Source of the DNA: Oasisia sp. SBJ-2009
Lineage: Eukaryota > Annelida > Polychaeta > Sabellida > Siboglinidae
DNA: 64,000 bases
Assembly (NCBI GenBank): GCA_964017155.1
Contig: OZ024861.1
Coordinates: 13,863,912 to 13,927,911, forward strand
Reading direction: 5' to 3'
A model generated the notes under the pieces. That model saw nothing but the letters and a program-made list of their open reading frames with translations, had not been told where the DNA came from and did not search any database. Of this stretch, positions 22,747 through 35,108 are shown piece by piece; position 1 is the first letter of the stretch, and each line of letters begins with the position of its first letter. A program made the translations under genes and the position numbers.

Positions 22747-24973
22747 AACATGTTATATAAATAAAATAACTTGATAAAAACAACGCGTCACCCACTGTCG
22801 AATGACTGTTCCGCGTCGCCAATCTTCACATCATCGGGCCTGGTCGGTCAGTAATGCTGCCAGAAGTCGTCGGCCACGTGTCGCTGTGTCTTCACCGGGC
22901 GCAGACACCTGAGAAAAAACAATAAAGCAGCGTTACAATGTGCACGGTGTCTAACAAAATTGAAAACAGCAGGCTCAATGCTTACATATGCCCACATTCC
23001 TTCACCCCACTGGCGACAAAGACGCAAATCCCACCGCGATGCGGTCGAGATTACACTAAAGAAACTGGCATCTGTCGCCAGCATTCGGCTGCGCGGCACA
23101 GTAATGGCGGCAAACCGGAAGACGCGCCACAACAATACCGTGACGTCACGACGATACGGCAGACGCGCCATTTTCGATCCCGGCGACGCCAAATTTCAAG
23201 ATGGCGACGCCTTTGATCTAAGCAAACTGGGGGGGGGGGGAGGCGCTTTCTTCCACTTTTACTTCGTTCTTTCAATGTTTTACTTGCGCTAGCCTATTTC
23301 GCAATAAGGTACACACACATAGGACTACAGTTGTGTTATGGTACGACGGCCAGTCCGACATTCGGGTACTTTTTATGCACGATGCAAATCAATGTATAAC
23401 ACCGATTAGATTCAACAATGTCAGACTCTCTCCATTGAGTTTTAGACCAAATATATCAGGCCTGCTGCGTCCGCGCGTATTAAAACCACTACACTACCCT
23501 ACCCGCGCCTCTCGTAATGAAGTTTCAAACCTAGGAGCAATTGAGGTTGGCTTGCATTCTGCGCAAGTGCCTAATTCTTGTCGGAAATGGAACAAAATAT
23601 TCATATTCTTGTTCTCATTCACAGTACACTGTATATGGTGCATACCACTCTTCGATGAGTTGTCTCAAAGTCTCAAGCAGCTTTCCACCTATGCCTAGGC
23701 AAATAGACGTTTGGACAGTATCTAATTTAACATTCGTACTGCTGAGCTTCAAACTACTATACTCAACGACAGAAGTTCCCTTCATTGTGTTGGCAATCTA
23801 CTCTCTGCGATCTGCAACTCTAAAACGTGTTAACGGCGACGCCACGAGGGCTGTATGCAGGCTGCGCAAAGATGTATCTGAAGCATTATATGCCATTCCA
23901 TGCGATAACAGACGTTCGTTCGCATACAGTCTAGATTTACTCTGTAGTGTAATACGCTTTGTATTTGTAGCTAGCTCAACATCAATGATTATATGATGCG
24001 ACCATTGCCTGTTAGCTGCTTTGTGGTTTCCTTTTCATATTGAACTTGCGACATATCTGCTCTTTGGTTTCAGGTCTTCCTATTTGAGACCGACGTGTGA
24101 GCGACACCGGCCCTCTGAGAATGCGACGCGCGAGTAGTGATGAACCCCACGCATGTCTAGTATATCATTTCCTAGTTATCTGGGTAGTTTGGAACAACCT
24201 TTGTTTTCTCGTATGGCTCTTCGCCATCGCTGTTATGTCTAGCCTTTGGCGTTACCTGTTTGTCGGCATAGCGCTCATGACATGGCCAAAGAGCTGGCCT
24301 GTTGGCACTGATCACTGTAGCATATGCTATTGTTTCCAAGGCAATGTATCAACATATGCATTCGAACTCCGTCACTACCTAGATACAAATCCGCGTGCCG
24401 AGATATGTGTGACTGCAATAAATATGGGTCTCAAAACTTCGAATGATCTCTACACTTGTCTTTGAAGGAAGTCATGTCAAATGCGTACCCTTGAGTTACA
24501 CTATTGCAAAGAAAGAGGCACTTGTGTAGGTTGCCTTTGCATGCTGATTCCTAAGTATGCTGTTTCCAGTCGAGATGAATGCGTTGTGCTTGCTGTCATG
24601 ACGGTCAAAGAACCATCTACTCAACTGTATTGAGTGGGTGTATGTGTACATGCGATAATGTGTGTGGCATTCGCCCCGCGAATGGTGCTGATGCATATCA
24701 GTGTTAAGATACTTTCCGCGGTGCGATCTCGACCTCTTACACCAGTCTCGTTTCATGTGCATTATTTTGCATCAAATTTTGACATTGCGTATCTTGAAAT
24801 ACATCATATAGCGTGAAAAATAGCTCGATCAATCGTCTGAGTAAAACGTTTCGATTGTGAGAACTGCACCATCAAAACTAATGTCCACTCGCACTAGCTG
24901 TGATATATGTATCGATGTCATGCTATCATTGATTTGATTCTCCCAGTGATCGGCCTACATTATCATCTACCTC
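22747..24973. repeat. Array unit 1
   Basis: 2,227 bp. It directly abuts the C-rich tract on the left. G-run of 12. A small deletion near 23960 ('ctttgtatttgtagc' in place of 'ctttgtaggacgtacaatgtatgtagc') explains much of its short length. All promoter-like motifs are present. Confidence 0.95.
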
Positions 24974-27219
24974 AACATGTTATATACAAAAATAACCTGA
25001 TAAAAACAACGCGTCACCCACTGTCGAATGACTGTTCCGCGTCGCCAATTTTCACATCATCGGGCATGGTCCGTCAGTAATGCTGCCAGAAGTCGTCGGC
25101 CACGTGTCGCTGTGTCTTCACCGGGCGCAGACACCTGAGAAAAAACAATAAACCAGCGTTACAATGTGCACGGTGTCTAACAAAATTGAAAACAGCAGGC
25201 TCAATGCTTACATATGCCCACATTTCTTCACCATAATGGCGTCAAAGACGCAAATCCCACCGCGATGCTGTCGAGATTACACTAAAGAAACTGGCATCTG
25301 TCGCCACCATTCGGCTGCGCGGCACAGTAATGGCGGCAAACCGGAAGACGCGCCACAACAATACCGTGACGTCACGACGATACGGCAGACGCGCCATTTT
25401 CGTTCCCGGCGACGTCAAATTTCAAGATGGCGACGCCATTGATCTAAGCAAAACGGGGGGGGGGGGGGGGGGGGAGGCGCTTTCTTCCACTTTTACTTCG
25501 TTCTTTCAATGTTTTACTTGCGCTAGCCTATTTCGCAATAAGGTACACACACATAGGACTACAGTTGTGTTATGGTACGACGGCCAGTGCGACATTCGGG
25601 TACTTTTTATGCACGATGCAAATCAATGTATAACACCGATTAGATTCAACAATGTCAGACTCTCTCCATTGAGTTTTATACCAAATATATCAGGCCTGCT
25701 GCGTCCGCGCGTATTAAAACCACTACACTAACCTACCCGCGCCTCTCTTAATGAAGTTTCAAACCTAGGAGCAATTGAGGTTGGCTTGCATTCTGCGCAA
25801 GTGCCTAATTCTTGTCGGAAATGGAACATAATATTCATATTCTTGTTCTCATTCACAGTACACTGTATATGGTGCATGCCACTCTTCGACGAGTTGTCTC
25901 AAAGTCTCAAGCAGCTTTCCACCTATGCCTAGGCAAATAGACGTTTGGACAGTATCTAATTTAACATTCGTACTGCTGAGCTTCAAACTACTACACTCAA
26001 CGACAGAAGTTCCCTTCATTGTGTTGGCAATCTACTCTCTGCGATCTGGAACTCTAAACCGTGTTAACGGCGACGCCACGAGGGCTGTATGCAGGCTGCG
26101 CAAAGATGTATCTGAAGCATTATATGCCATTCCATGCGATAAAAGACGTTCGTTCGCATACAGTCTAGATTTACTCTGTAGTGTAATAAGCTTTGTGGGA
26201 CGTACAATGTATGTAGCTAGCTCAACATCAATGATTATATGATGCGACCATTGCCTGTTAGCTGCTTTGTGGTTTCCTTTTCATATTGAACTTGCGACAT
26301 GTCTGCTCTTTGGTTTCAGGTCTTCCTTTTTGAGACCGACGTGTGATCGACACAGACCCTCTGAGAATGCGACGCGCGAGTAGTGATGAACCCCACGCAT
26401 GTCTAGTATATCATTTCCTAGTTATCTGGGTAGTTTGGAACAACCTTTGTTTTCTCGTATGGCTCTTCGCCATCGCTGTTATGTCTAGCCTTTGGCGTTA
26501 CCTGTTTGTCGGCATAGCGCTCATGACATGGCCAAAGAGCTGGCCTGTTGGCACTGATCACTGTAGCATATGCTATTGTTTCCAAGGCAATGTATCAACA
26601 TATGCATTCGAACTCCGTCACTACCTAGATACAAATCCGCGTGCCGAGATATGTGTGACTGCAATACATATGGGTCTCAAAACTTCGAATGATCTCTACA
26701 CTTGTCTTTGAAGGAAGACATGTCAAATGCGTACCCTTGAGTTACACTATTGCAAAGAAAGAGGCACTTGTGTAGGTTGCCTTTGCATGCTGATTCCTAA
26801 GTATGCTGTTTCCAGTCGAGATGAATGCGTTGTTCTTGCTGTCATGACGGTCAAAGAATCATTTACACAACTGTATTGAGTGGGTGTATGTGTACATGCG
26901 ATAATGTGTGTGGCATTCACCGCGCGAATGGTGCTTATGCATATCAGTGTTAAGATACTTTCCGCGGTGCGATCTCGACCTCTTACACAAGTCTCGTTTC
27001 ATGTGCATTATTTTGCATCATATTTTGACATTGCGTATCTTGAAATACATCGTATAGAATGAACAATAGCTGGATCAATCGTCTGAGTAAAACGTTTCGA
27101 TTGTGAGAACTGCAACATCAAAACTAATGTCCACTCGCACTAGCTGTGATACATGTAACGATGTCATGCTATCATTGATTTCATTCTCCCAGTGATCGGC
27201 CTACATTATCATCTACCTC
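24974..27219. repeat. Array unit 2
   Basis: 2,246 bp. G-run of 20. The TATA-like motif is altered (tatatacaaa). A nonsense change (ctacactaacc) breaks the 121-codon open frame near 25732. Confidence 0.95.
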
Positions 27220-29150
27220 AACATGTTATATAAATAAAATAACTTGATAAAAACAACGCGTCACCCACTGTCGAATGACTGTTCCGCGTCGCCAATCTTC
27301 ACATCATCGGGCCTGGTCGGTCAGTAATGCTGCCAGAAGTCGTCGGCCACGTGTCGCTGTGTCTTCACCGGGCGCAGACACCTGAGAAAAAACAATAAAC
27401 CAGCGTTACAATGTGCACGGTGTCTAACAAAATTGAAAACAGCAGGCTCAATGCTTACATATGCCCACATTTCTTCACCCCACTGGCGTCAAAGACGCAA
27501 ACCCCACCGCGATGCGGTCGAGATTACACTAAAGAAACTGGCATCTGTCGCCAGCATTCGGCTGCGCGGCACAGTAATGGCGGCAAACCGGAAGACGCGT
27601 CACAACAATACCGTGACGTCTCGACGATACGGCAGAGCGCCATTTTCGTTCCCGGCGACGTCAAATTTCAAGATGGCGACGCCCTTGATCTAAGCAAACT
27701 GGGGGGGGGGGGGGGGGGGGGAGGCGCTTTCTTCCACTTTTACTTCGTTCTTTCAGTGTTTTACTTGCGCTAGCCTATTTCGCAATAAGGTACACACACA
27801 TAGGAATACAGTTGTGTTATGGTACGACGGCCAGTGCGACATTCGGGTACTTTTTATGCACGATGCAAATCAATGTATAACACCGATTAGATTCAACAAT
27901 GTCAGACTCTCTCCATTGAGTTTTAGACCAAATATATCAGGCCTGCTGCGTCCGCGCGTATTAAAACCACTACACTACCCTACCCGCGCCTCTCGTAATG
28001 AAGTTTCAAACCTAGGAGCAATTGAGGTTGGCTTGCATTCTGCGCAAGTGCCTAATTCTTGTCGGAAATGGAACAGAATATTCATATTCTTGTTCTCATT
28101 CACAGTACACTGTATATGGTGCATACCACTCTTCGATGAGTTGTCTCAAAGTCTCAGGCAGCTTTCCACCTATGCCTAGGCAAAACGATATTGTGTCCAG
28201 AGGGATGCAATATAATTGTGAGGCCAACCCTGAATGAAGCCAGGCATACGACACGAATGTAGGACTCCTAAGGTCACCGTCGGCCGTCGCCGAGCCCGAG
28301 CCTGAGCCTGAGCCCGAGCCCGAGGCGCAGCCATCTGGCCGGTGACCTCGAACGAGCAGTTCCGCTGTATTCGTTGACAATGCATCAGGGTATTTTGGGT
28401 ACCTCTGTTGGTTTTAACGAAATTTATCATCCCGCTGTCTTCATTGACTATACAGCGTGGTGTTGTAACTCTGCGATCAACACATACATTTGCTGGTTTA
28501 GCTGAGTTACGTGCAGTTATTTGGACCGTTGCTCTGCGGAACTCCTTCCACGTCACGTAAGTTTATTTCTTTTTGCGACATAATCATGCTGTTGTAGTAT
28601 GTTTTCCTCGTCGTATAATCATACTCGCGTGATTCGACACCCCGGTCGGTGTTTGTTACCATTGTTCTCTTTCCTTATGCGAGTCACTTTAGCTACGGTT
28701 GCGTCGGTACAAGATATGTTGATTGCCAGTAGTCTAAGTGCCGGTGAGGTGTCATTTAGGGGACGCTAGCATATCCTCACGTCCCTTGTAGGTACGATAT
28801 GTGTACCCAATTATTCTCCATCTTGCCCTGGCTACGATAACAGCTTTTGAATGTCGGGCTGTGTACGTTTTCCCTCCCGGCCGGGGGACCGCTTGACATG
28901 TTGACGCTGCCCAGCCGCCGGCGGGTTAGCGGGTCCGCCCCTATTTGACGACGGGTTGATTACTGCTTGGAACTTCGCTGCGGGGGCCTGCCTTAGAGAT
29001 ACGGGTTAATTACTCTTGGCGGGTGCTAAAGTCTGAGATACGTGCAGTTAACAGCGCTTGTCGCGATTAACGACACGCGCCTTCTTGACTATTCATAGAT
29101 GTCACATCCGGGTAGTTAGTCGTCACAACTACGTACGGCGTAAAGGCAAC

Positions 29151-29300
29151 ATGGCCTGCAGCTACGCTAATCCTTCGGTTACTCTATTTGAAGGAGACGT
29201 CCCAGGTGCTAGTTTTGTCCGATTACTTTCTGATGAGACTGCCAAGACTATTATCTCTGCTGTTACTTTGACTGGCAGTGTTGAACAATGTTACAAGTAA
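29151..29300 (+). CDS. Small open frame in element A, hypothetical
   Basis: An ATG in good context (ggcaacATGG) opens 49 codons beginning MACSYANPSVTLFEGDVPGA. The composition looks more protein-like than its surroundings, but the frame ends at a TAA after EQCYK, there is no clear splice donor, and I recognise no family. It lies between the two diverged 490-bp repeats. It could be a remnant exon carried by the element or a chance frame. Confidence 0.2.
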   Translation: MACSYANPSVTLFEGDVPGASFVRLLSDETAKTIISAVTLTGSVEQCYK

Positions 29301-30920
29301 TAATCACAGTATCAGATTACAGAAGTATTCATTATTTTCAACACAACCATGTGGAGTAAGTGGCAGAGTGGGTAACTTTACTGCATTGTACCTTTTCAGA
29401 TACCTATTGTTATATGTCCTAATACTTATACTACAGAATGTCATGTATTTTATACATCTGTTTTTCCTTGTGTACTTAGATTAATTAAGATGATTATCAG
29501 CCGCACACTCACAACGGGTGAGCGCCATCCAATCCGTTCTATTAAACGGTGTCGAGTGCAGAGTCCCGCTGTCTACCTTGACTAGCCACCACGGCTTTTT
29601 GGCTTCTGCGATATCAGCTTAACGTTTTGGCTGGATCTGAGATACGTGGTGCTAATTGGACACAGTTCTACGGACCTTCTCGACGGCGCGTGAGTTTTCT
29701 TTCTTCGTGCGACATATTCTACGTGTAGTGGTATGTCACACACGTTATCTTCTTGTGCACATATTTGACGCCTCATTGGTGTTTGTTGCGCTCACTCTCT
29801 GCGTTTATGCGGCTCACCTTGGCGTGAGGTGCGTCGGTACAAGATGTGTTGTTTGCTTGTTACCCTCGTGCCGGTGAGAAGTAACTGAAGTGACGCTTGC
29901 CTTTAATCAAGTCTCCCTGAAGGTTTCATGTTGTCTGCAAGGTTTTTTTTAACATCGTATCATGGGCGCGTCCACACACTGGGCGCGGTATGCCCGGGTC
30001 AGCTGGCAGCTGGTCAGGTGGCCGCCGGCGTACGCCGTTGTTTGTACGTACGGCTAATTGACTGAGGGTCTCCGCCCCTACTTACGATGGGTTAATCACC
30101 ATTGGACCATCGCCGCGCGCGCTGCCTTAGAGTTCCGGTTGGATTAATACCGGCGGGTGGTTACGTCAGCTACCACAGGCTGCGACGCACGGGGCGCCCT
30201 GGTTTTGGGGTGTGGTAGTGGCATGCTGTGTTACTGGTCTTCTGTTTTCCTTACAGCGTCACTTGGCAGCTTTTCCCGTTTTGCTTAACTTTGATTCTGT
30301 TTTGTATTACTGGCTGTGTTGGCGTGGTGTGTGTTTACCTGTTTGCATGCACGACACACACACAGGTCTGTGTGTTTGTGTGCGTGTGTATTTGTAAGTA
30401 GGTACGTATGTGTTTCCATGTGTGTATGTGTGTGGTCCTGTTTATGTGTGTGTATACGCGTACGTCTGTATGTGTGTATATACATGTATTACGTATGTAT
30501 ACATGTCTGTGTGTATGTATACATTTATGTATGTCCGTGTGTACACGTGTGGGCACGCCTGTATGCATTAGTTATTACCTGGTTCTGTCGGTGTACACGC
30601 ACCCATCGTTTTGGTGCGTAGTTTCGTGTTATCCCATTTTTCACGTCATCAAGAGGCGGCCAGTTACACAGCTTAGGTTACCGCCTGCGGCATGTCAGGG
30701 CTATTTATCTTCTTTGCGAGTTCTCTCTGCGGTTAGTGGGCGCCAAATTTGGGCCCTCTCTGTTCTTGTTTTTCAGTTCCTTGTTCACTTCACTGAGGAT
30801 TCTCGTGGCGCGGCGCTAATAATTTTGGCCGCTACAAGCCCGGGTGGTTTCGTTTTTTTTGTCAGTTGTACCAATTTTACCGGCATTGTTTCACTGCTGT
30901 CCTCCGAACACAGTGACCAT

Positions 30921-31298
30921 CGGCCGTCACACGCCAGTTACCTATGCCGTTTTGCCGGCATATTACACCGTTGTACTCTGGTGCCGGTTATCGGCCGTCA
31001 CACGCCGGTTACCTAGGCCGTTTTGCCGGCATATTACACCGTTGTACTCTGGTGCCGGTTATCGGCCGTCACACGCCAGTTACCTATGCCGTTTTGCCGG
31101 CATATTACACCGTTGTACTCTGGTGCCGGCTATCGGCCGTCACACGCCAGTTACCTATGCCGTTTTGCCGGCATGTTACACCGTTGTACTCTGGCGCCGG
31201 TTCACCGTCCGTCAAAAGCCAGTTACCTGTGCAGTTTTGCCGGCATATTACACCGTTGTTACCTGGTGCCGGTTAATCGGCCGTCACATGCCAGTCGT
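30921..31298. repeat. 71-bp minisatellite, about 5.3 copies
   Basis: Copies start at 30921, 30992, 31063, 31134, about 31204 and about 31278. The unit begins cggccgtcacacgcc and contains 'gttttgccggcatattac'. The first four are nearly identical; the last two are diverged. The period of 71 is not a multiple of three, so the open frames shift from copy to copy. It lies within element A. Confidence 0.95.
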
Positions 31299-32812
31299 GA
31301 AAGCGGTGTTGCATATCTTATCGGTGAGGTTAATTGCCGGTGTTTCAGCTGTATGCAGCGGGTTATGGTAGGTGTTTGTTTTCCAACACTTTTCTCACCT
31401 TCCGTGGCCTCCTGGTTTAGGCGCATGGTATTGGGTTTTTCTTCCTGTGCTTACATGTGGTTCTCTCACATGAGAAAGTATGATGCATTATGCGCTTCCG
31501 GCTCTTTTCTACGTTATGTTGCCGCATGCTTCGTTATAACATGTTCGATGACCATGGCCTCTTCCATCATGTTTGAGCACTTGTTACGGTTTAGCAGTGG
31601 CTATAACCGACCATTATCTAACATCTTTGGTCACTTGATATGGTGTCACATCTTATGTGTGTTTGATCTTATTTACTTTTCAATTATTTTCCTTTCAATT
31701 TATTTCGAAACACGCAACTTTAACAAGCAAGCCATCCAATTACAACTCGTCAGTCACTTGGTACGCATGAAATACTATCAAGGACTATGTTTTGACGAGG
31801 AGTAGTCATGAAGTTTAACACTGTGTGTCTACCCCTGTGAACCATTTTCACTGAATTGTTAAGTGGCAATTGTTAGTGTTGATTATCATGACGATGTTTC
31901 ACAACACATAAATACATGCACACAACACATGTTCCTTTGTCGTTGTAATCTTGTATGTTTCGTGTTGTGTTTGCCTATGAAAATATTCACCGATTAGCAC
32001 TCAAGTCAGACATTGACGGTCACCAATATTCTCCTCCGGTCGGCCATAGCCGGCCAGCGATTACATCACAACGTTTGGCTTCGGTTTACGTGGTTGCATC
32101 TAGTGACTAAGACATGCACTAACTGCGACACCTATCTAGACATATAACATTAAATTGTGACTAGTTTGGATACTTCAGTTCTCCGATATAGTTACCGCGT
32201 TTGCGAACTTTAACGGCCATAGGTTTTGTGTTTGGTTTTTAAATGTCCTCCAGCCAGGAGTGGGCCGCGCGTACAGCTAAACTGTGTAATATGTTGTAAC
32301 AAGTGTTATGCCAGTGTGTGGTTTATTTCACGTTCTTTTAAATAAACTCAACTTGTAGCGGTAGAAATTCAAGCAAAAAACAAACAAAAACAAACCAAAA
32401 CTGGGGGGTAGGCTCCACTGTTCCAGTGGAGGGTGGGGTTGTTTTCCCCCCTTTACGGTTTCTGTCAATGTATACATTCGCTTAACGCATGTGTTTCTGT
32501 CGATACACTATTATGCAATATATTGTATCAGTATACATGCAAGCACCTGATTGTACGATAGGCTTTTTGTTGTACTTGGATGCTTATCATTTACCGTAAC
32601 ACTGTATGTCTTTCAAGGTACAATCAGCCGGGCGCACACGTCAAGCTAGCGCCAGGCAATCCAGTTGTAAATAAAAGATCTAGATTGCCATATTACCATT
32701 ACAAGGTATTTTGTGTCTTATTGATCTACCGTGAACAGAGCCAGGCCCAGCTGTAGTTTATTAGGGAATATTAGGGCACACCTACGAACGGGAAGGGCGC
32801 AGGCACGCAAAA

Positions 32813-33854
32813 ACGATATTGTGTCCAGAGGGATGCAATATAATTTTGAGGCCAGCCCTGAATGAAGCCAGGCATACGATACGAATGTAGGACTCCTAAG
32901 ATCACCGTCGGCCGTCGCCGAGCCCGAGCCCGAGCCTGAGCCCGAGCCCGAGGCGCAGCCATCTGGCCGGTGACCTCGAACGAGCAGTTCCGCTGTATTC
33001 GTTGACAATGCAACAGGGTATTTTGGCTACCTCTGTTGGTTTTAACGTAATTTACCGCCCGCCCTCCCTGTTGCTCGACTAGTGTGTCCGTTTTACATGT
33101 TTGGTGCTACATTGTGTGTTCGTGTCTTCCGTGTGCACTTGTGTTTACACATACGGCGACTATTTGTATTTGTCTGCACTTTAATGCGTTCCTCGTTAAG
33201 TTGTGGCTTGATGGGGTTGAGTTACCCCTATATTCAGCTACCGCTTCCGTCTTACACGCTTGTCGTTATCTCCCTGGATGTTTCTATATCCCTTACCGTT
33301 GTTATTTGTGTACGCTTGTGCGCCATCACTCACGAATAGGCCGTATACAGTTTTTACTTATTTGACGCTTTTCCCTGCATTCGTTACATACACGAGGTTT
33401 GGCAATTTGCCTTTCTTCCGCTGGATGTTCTGCGGAGTATACAGGGTTTTTCGTGCGGGTACTCGTTAGAGTACGGGGGGTTGTTTTCCCCCCTTTACGG
33501 TTTCTGTCAATGTATACATTGGCTTAACACATGTGTTTCTGCCGATACACTATTATGCAATATATTGTATCAGTATACATGCAAGCAGCTGATTGTACGA
33601 TAGGCTTTTTGTTGTACTTGGATGCTTATCATTTACCATAACACTGTATGTCTTTCAAGGTACAATCAGCCGGGCGCACACGTCAAGTTAGCGCCAGGCA
33701 ATCCAGTTGTAAATAAAATATCTAGATTGCCATATTACCATTACAAGGTATTTTGTGTCTTATTGATCTACCGTAAACAGAGCCAGGCCCAGCTGTAGTT
33801 TATTAGGGAATATTAGGGCACACCTACGAACGGGAAGGGCGCAGGCACGCAAAA
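32813..33854. mobile_element. Non-coding insertion element, member B (1.0 kb)
   Basis: It shares about 242 bp at its left end (32813-33055 with 28185-28426) and about 377 bp at its right end (33477-33854 with 32436-32812) with member A, at a few percent divergence. Its middle (about 33056-33476) is unrelated to any part of A that I could see. It is joined directly to A's right end through an A-run. Shared ends with unrelated middles are typical of non-autonomous families mobilised through their ends. Confidence 0.65.
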
Positions 33855-35059
33855 TAGACGTTTGGACAGTATCTAATTTAACATTCGTACTGCTGAGCTT
33901 CAAACTACTACACTCAACGACAGAAGTTCCCTTCATTGTGTTGGCAATCTACTCTCTGCGATCTGGAACTCTAAAACGTGTTAACGGCGATGCCACGAGG
34001 GCTGTATGCAGGCTGCGCAAAGATGTATCTGAAGCATTATATGCCATTCCATGCGATAAAATACGTTCGTTCGCATACAGTCTAGATTTACTCTGTAGTG
34101 TAATACGCTTTGTAGGACGTACAATGTATGTAGCTAGCTCAACATCAATGATTATATGATGCGACCATTGCCTGTTAGCTGCTTTGTGGTTTCGTTTTCA
34201 TATTGAACTTGCGACATGTCTGCTCTTTGGTTTCAGGTCTTCCTATTTGAGACCGACGTGTGAGCGACACAGACCCTCTGAGAATGCGACGCGCGAGTAG
34301 TGATGAACCCCACGCATGTCTAGTATATCATTTCCTAGTTATCTGGGTAGTTTGGAACAACCTTTGTTTTCTCGTATGGCTCTTCGCCATCGCTGTTATG
34401 TCTAGCCTTTGGCGTTACCTGTTTGTCGGCACAGCGCTCATGACATGGGCAAAGAGCTGGCCTGTTGGCACTGATCACTGTAGCATATGCTATTGTTTCC
34501 AAGGCAATGTATCAACATATGCATTCGAACTCCGTCACTACCTAGATACAAATCCGCGTGCCGAGATATGTGTGACTGCAATAAATATGGGTCTCAAAAC
34601 TTCGAATGATCTCTACACTTGTCTTTGAAGGAAGACATGTCAAATACGTACCCTTCAGTTACACTATTGCAAAGAAAGAGGCACTTGTGTAGGTTGCCTT
34701 TGCATGCTGATTCCTAAGTATGCTGTTTCCAGTCGAGATGAATGCGTTGTGCTTGCTGTCATGACGGTCAAAGAATCATATACTCAACTGTATTGAGTGG
34801 GTGTATGTGTACATGCGATAATGTGTGTGGCATTCGACGCGCGAATGGTGCTTATGCATACCAGTGTTAATATACTTTCCGCGGTGCGATCTCGACCTCT
34901 TACACAAATCTCGTTTCATGTGCATTATTTTGCATCATATTTTGACATTGCGTATCTTGAAATACATCATATAGCGTGAAAAATAGCTCGATCAATCGTC
35001 TGAGTAAAACGTTTCGATTGTGAGAAGTGCAACATCAAAACTAATGTCCACTCGCACTA

Positions 35060-35108
<49 letters not shown>

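Larger units (their letters stand above)
28185..32812. mobile_element. Non-coding insertion element, member A (4.6 kb)
   Basis: It interrupts unit 3 between 'ctaggcaaa' and 'tagacg'. The left end begins acgatattgtgtccag; the right end is …gggcgcaggcacgcaaaa. There is no terminal inverted repeat, no recognisable transposase, RT or Rep/helicase frame, and at most an A-run as target duplication. Inside are a (GAGCCC)n-like hexanucleotide run (about 28292-28330), two diverged direct copies of about 490 bp (28556-29045 and 29686-30175), TG-rich sequence (about 30355-30545), a 71-bp minisatellite (30921-31298) and AATAAA signals near the right end. It is joined head-to-tail to member B. The class is unknown; insertion between A and T and tandem arrangement recall rolling-circle elements, but the usual Helitron ends are not present. 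Confidence 0.6.

Noticed and set aside
22938..23216. 92-codon frame (MCTVSNKIENSR…) conserved across most array units
   Set aside because: It overlaps the CpG-rich motif module. Its conservation follows from the high overall identity of units, unit 11 breaks it, and it matches no family.
24097..24465. 122-codon frame (…RRASSDEPHACLVYHF…) with hydrophobic stretches, recurring in the array, as a membrane protein
   Set aside because: It starts with GTG, units 4, 5, 6 and 12 break or truncate it, and most differences between units change the amino acid (for example L to R, W to R, P to L). No purifying selection is visible.
28096..28380. Gly-Ser-rich frame (CASGSGSGSGSGS) on the minus strand, also at 32718-33008
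   Set aside because: The Gly-Ser run is a translated hexanucleotide repeat. The two copies lie in the shared left end of the insertion elements and extend into unrelated flanks.
30921..31298. Minisatellite as a CRISPR array
   Set aside because: The repeats are contiguous 71-bp copies without unique spacers, in an animal genome with introns and LINEs.
28185..33854. Composite insertion as a Helitron
   Set aside because: Insertion between A and T and the tandem arrangement fit, but the ends lack a 5' TC and a 3' CTRR with terminal hairpin, and no Rep/helicase sequence is present. Kept as an unclassified element.
28185..33854. Composite insertion as an LTR retrotransposon
   Set aside because: The shared segments are not placed as two flanking direct repeats around one internal region, and no gag or pol sequence was found.
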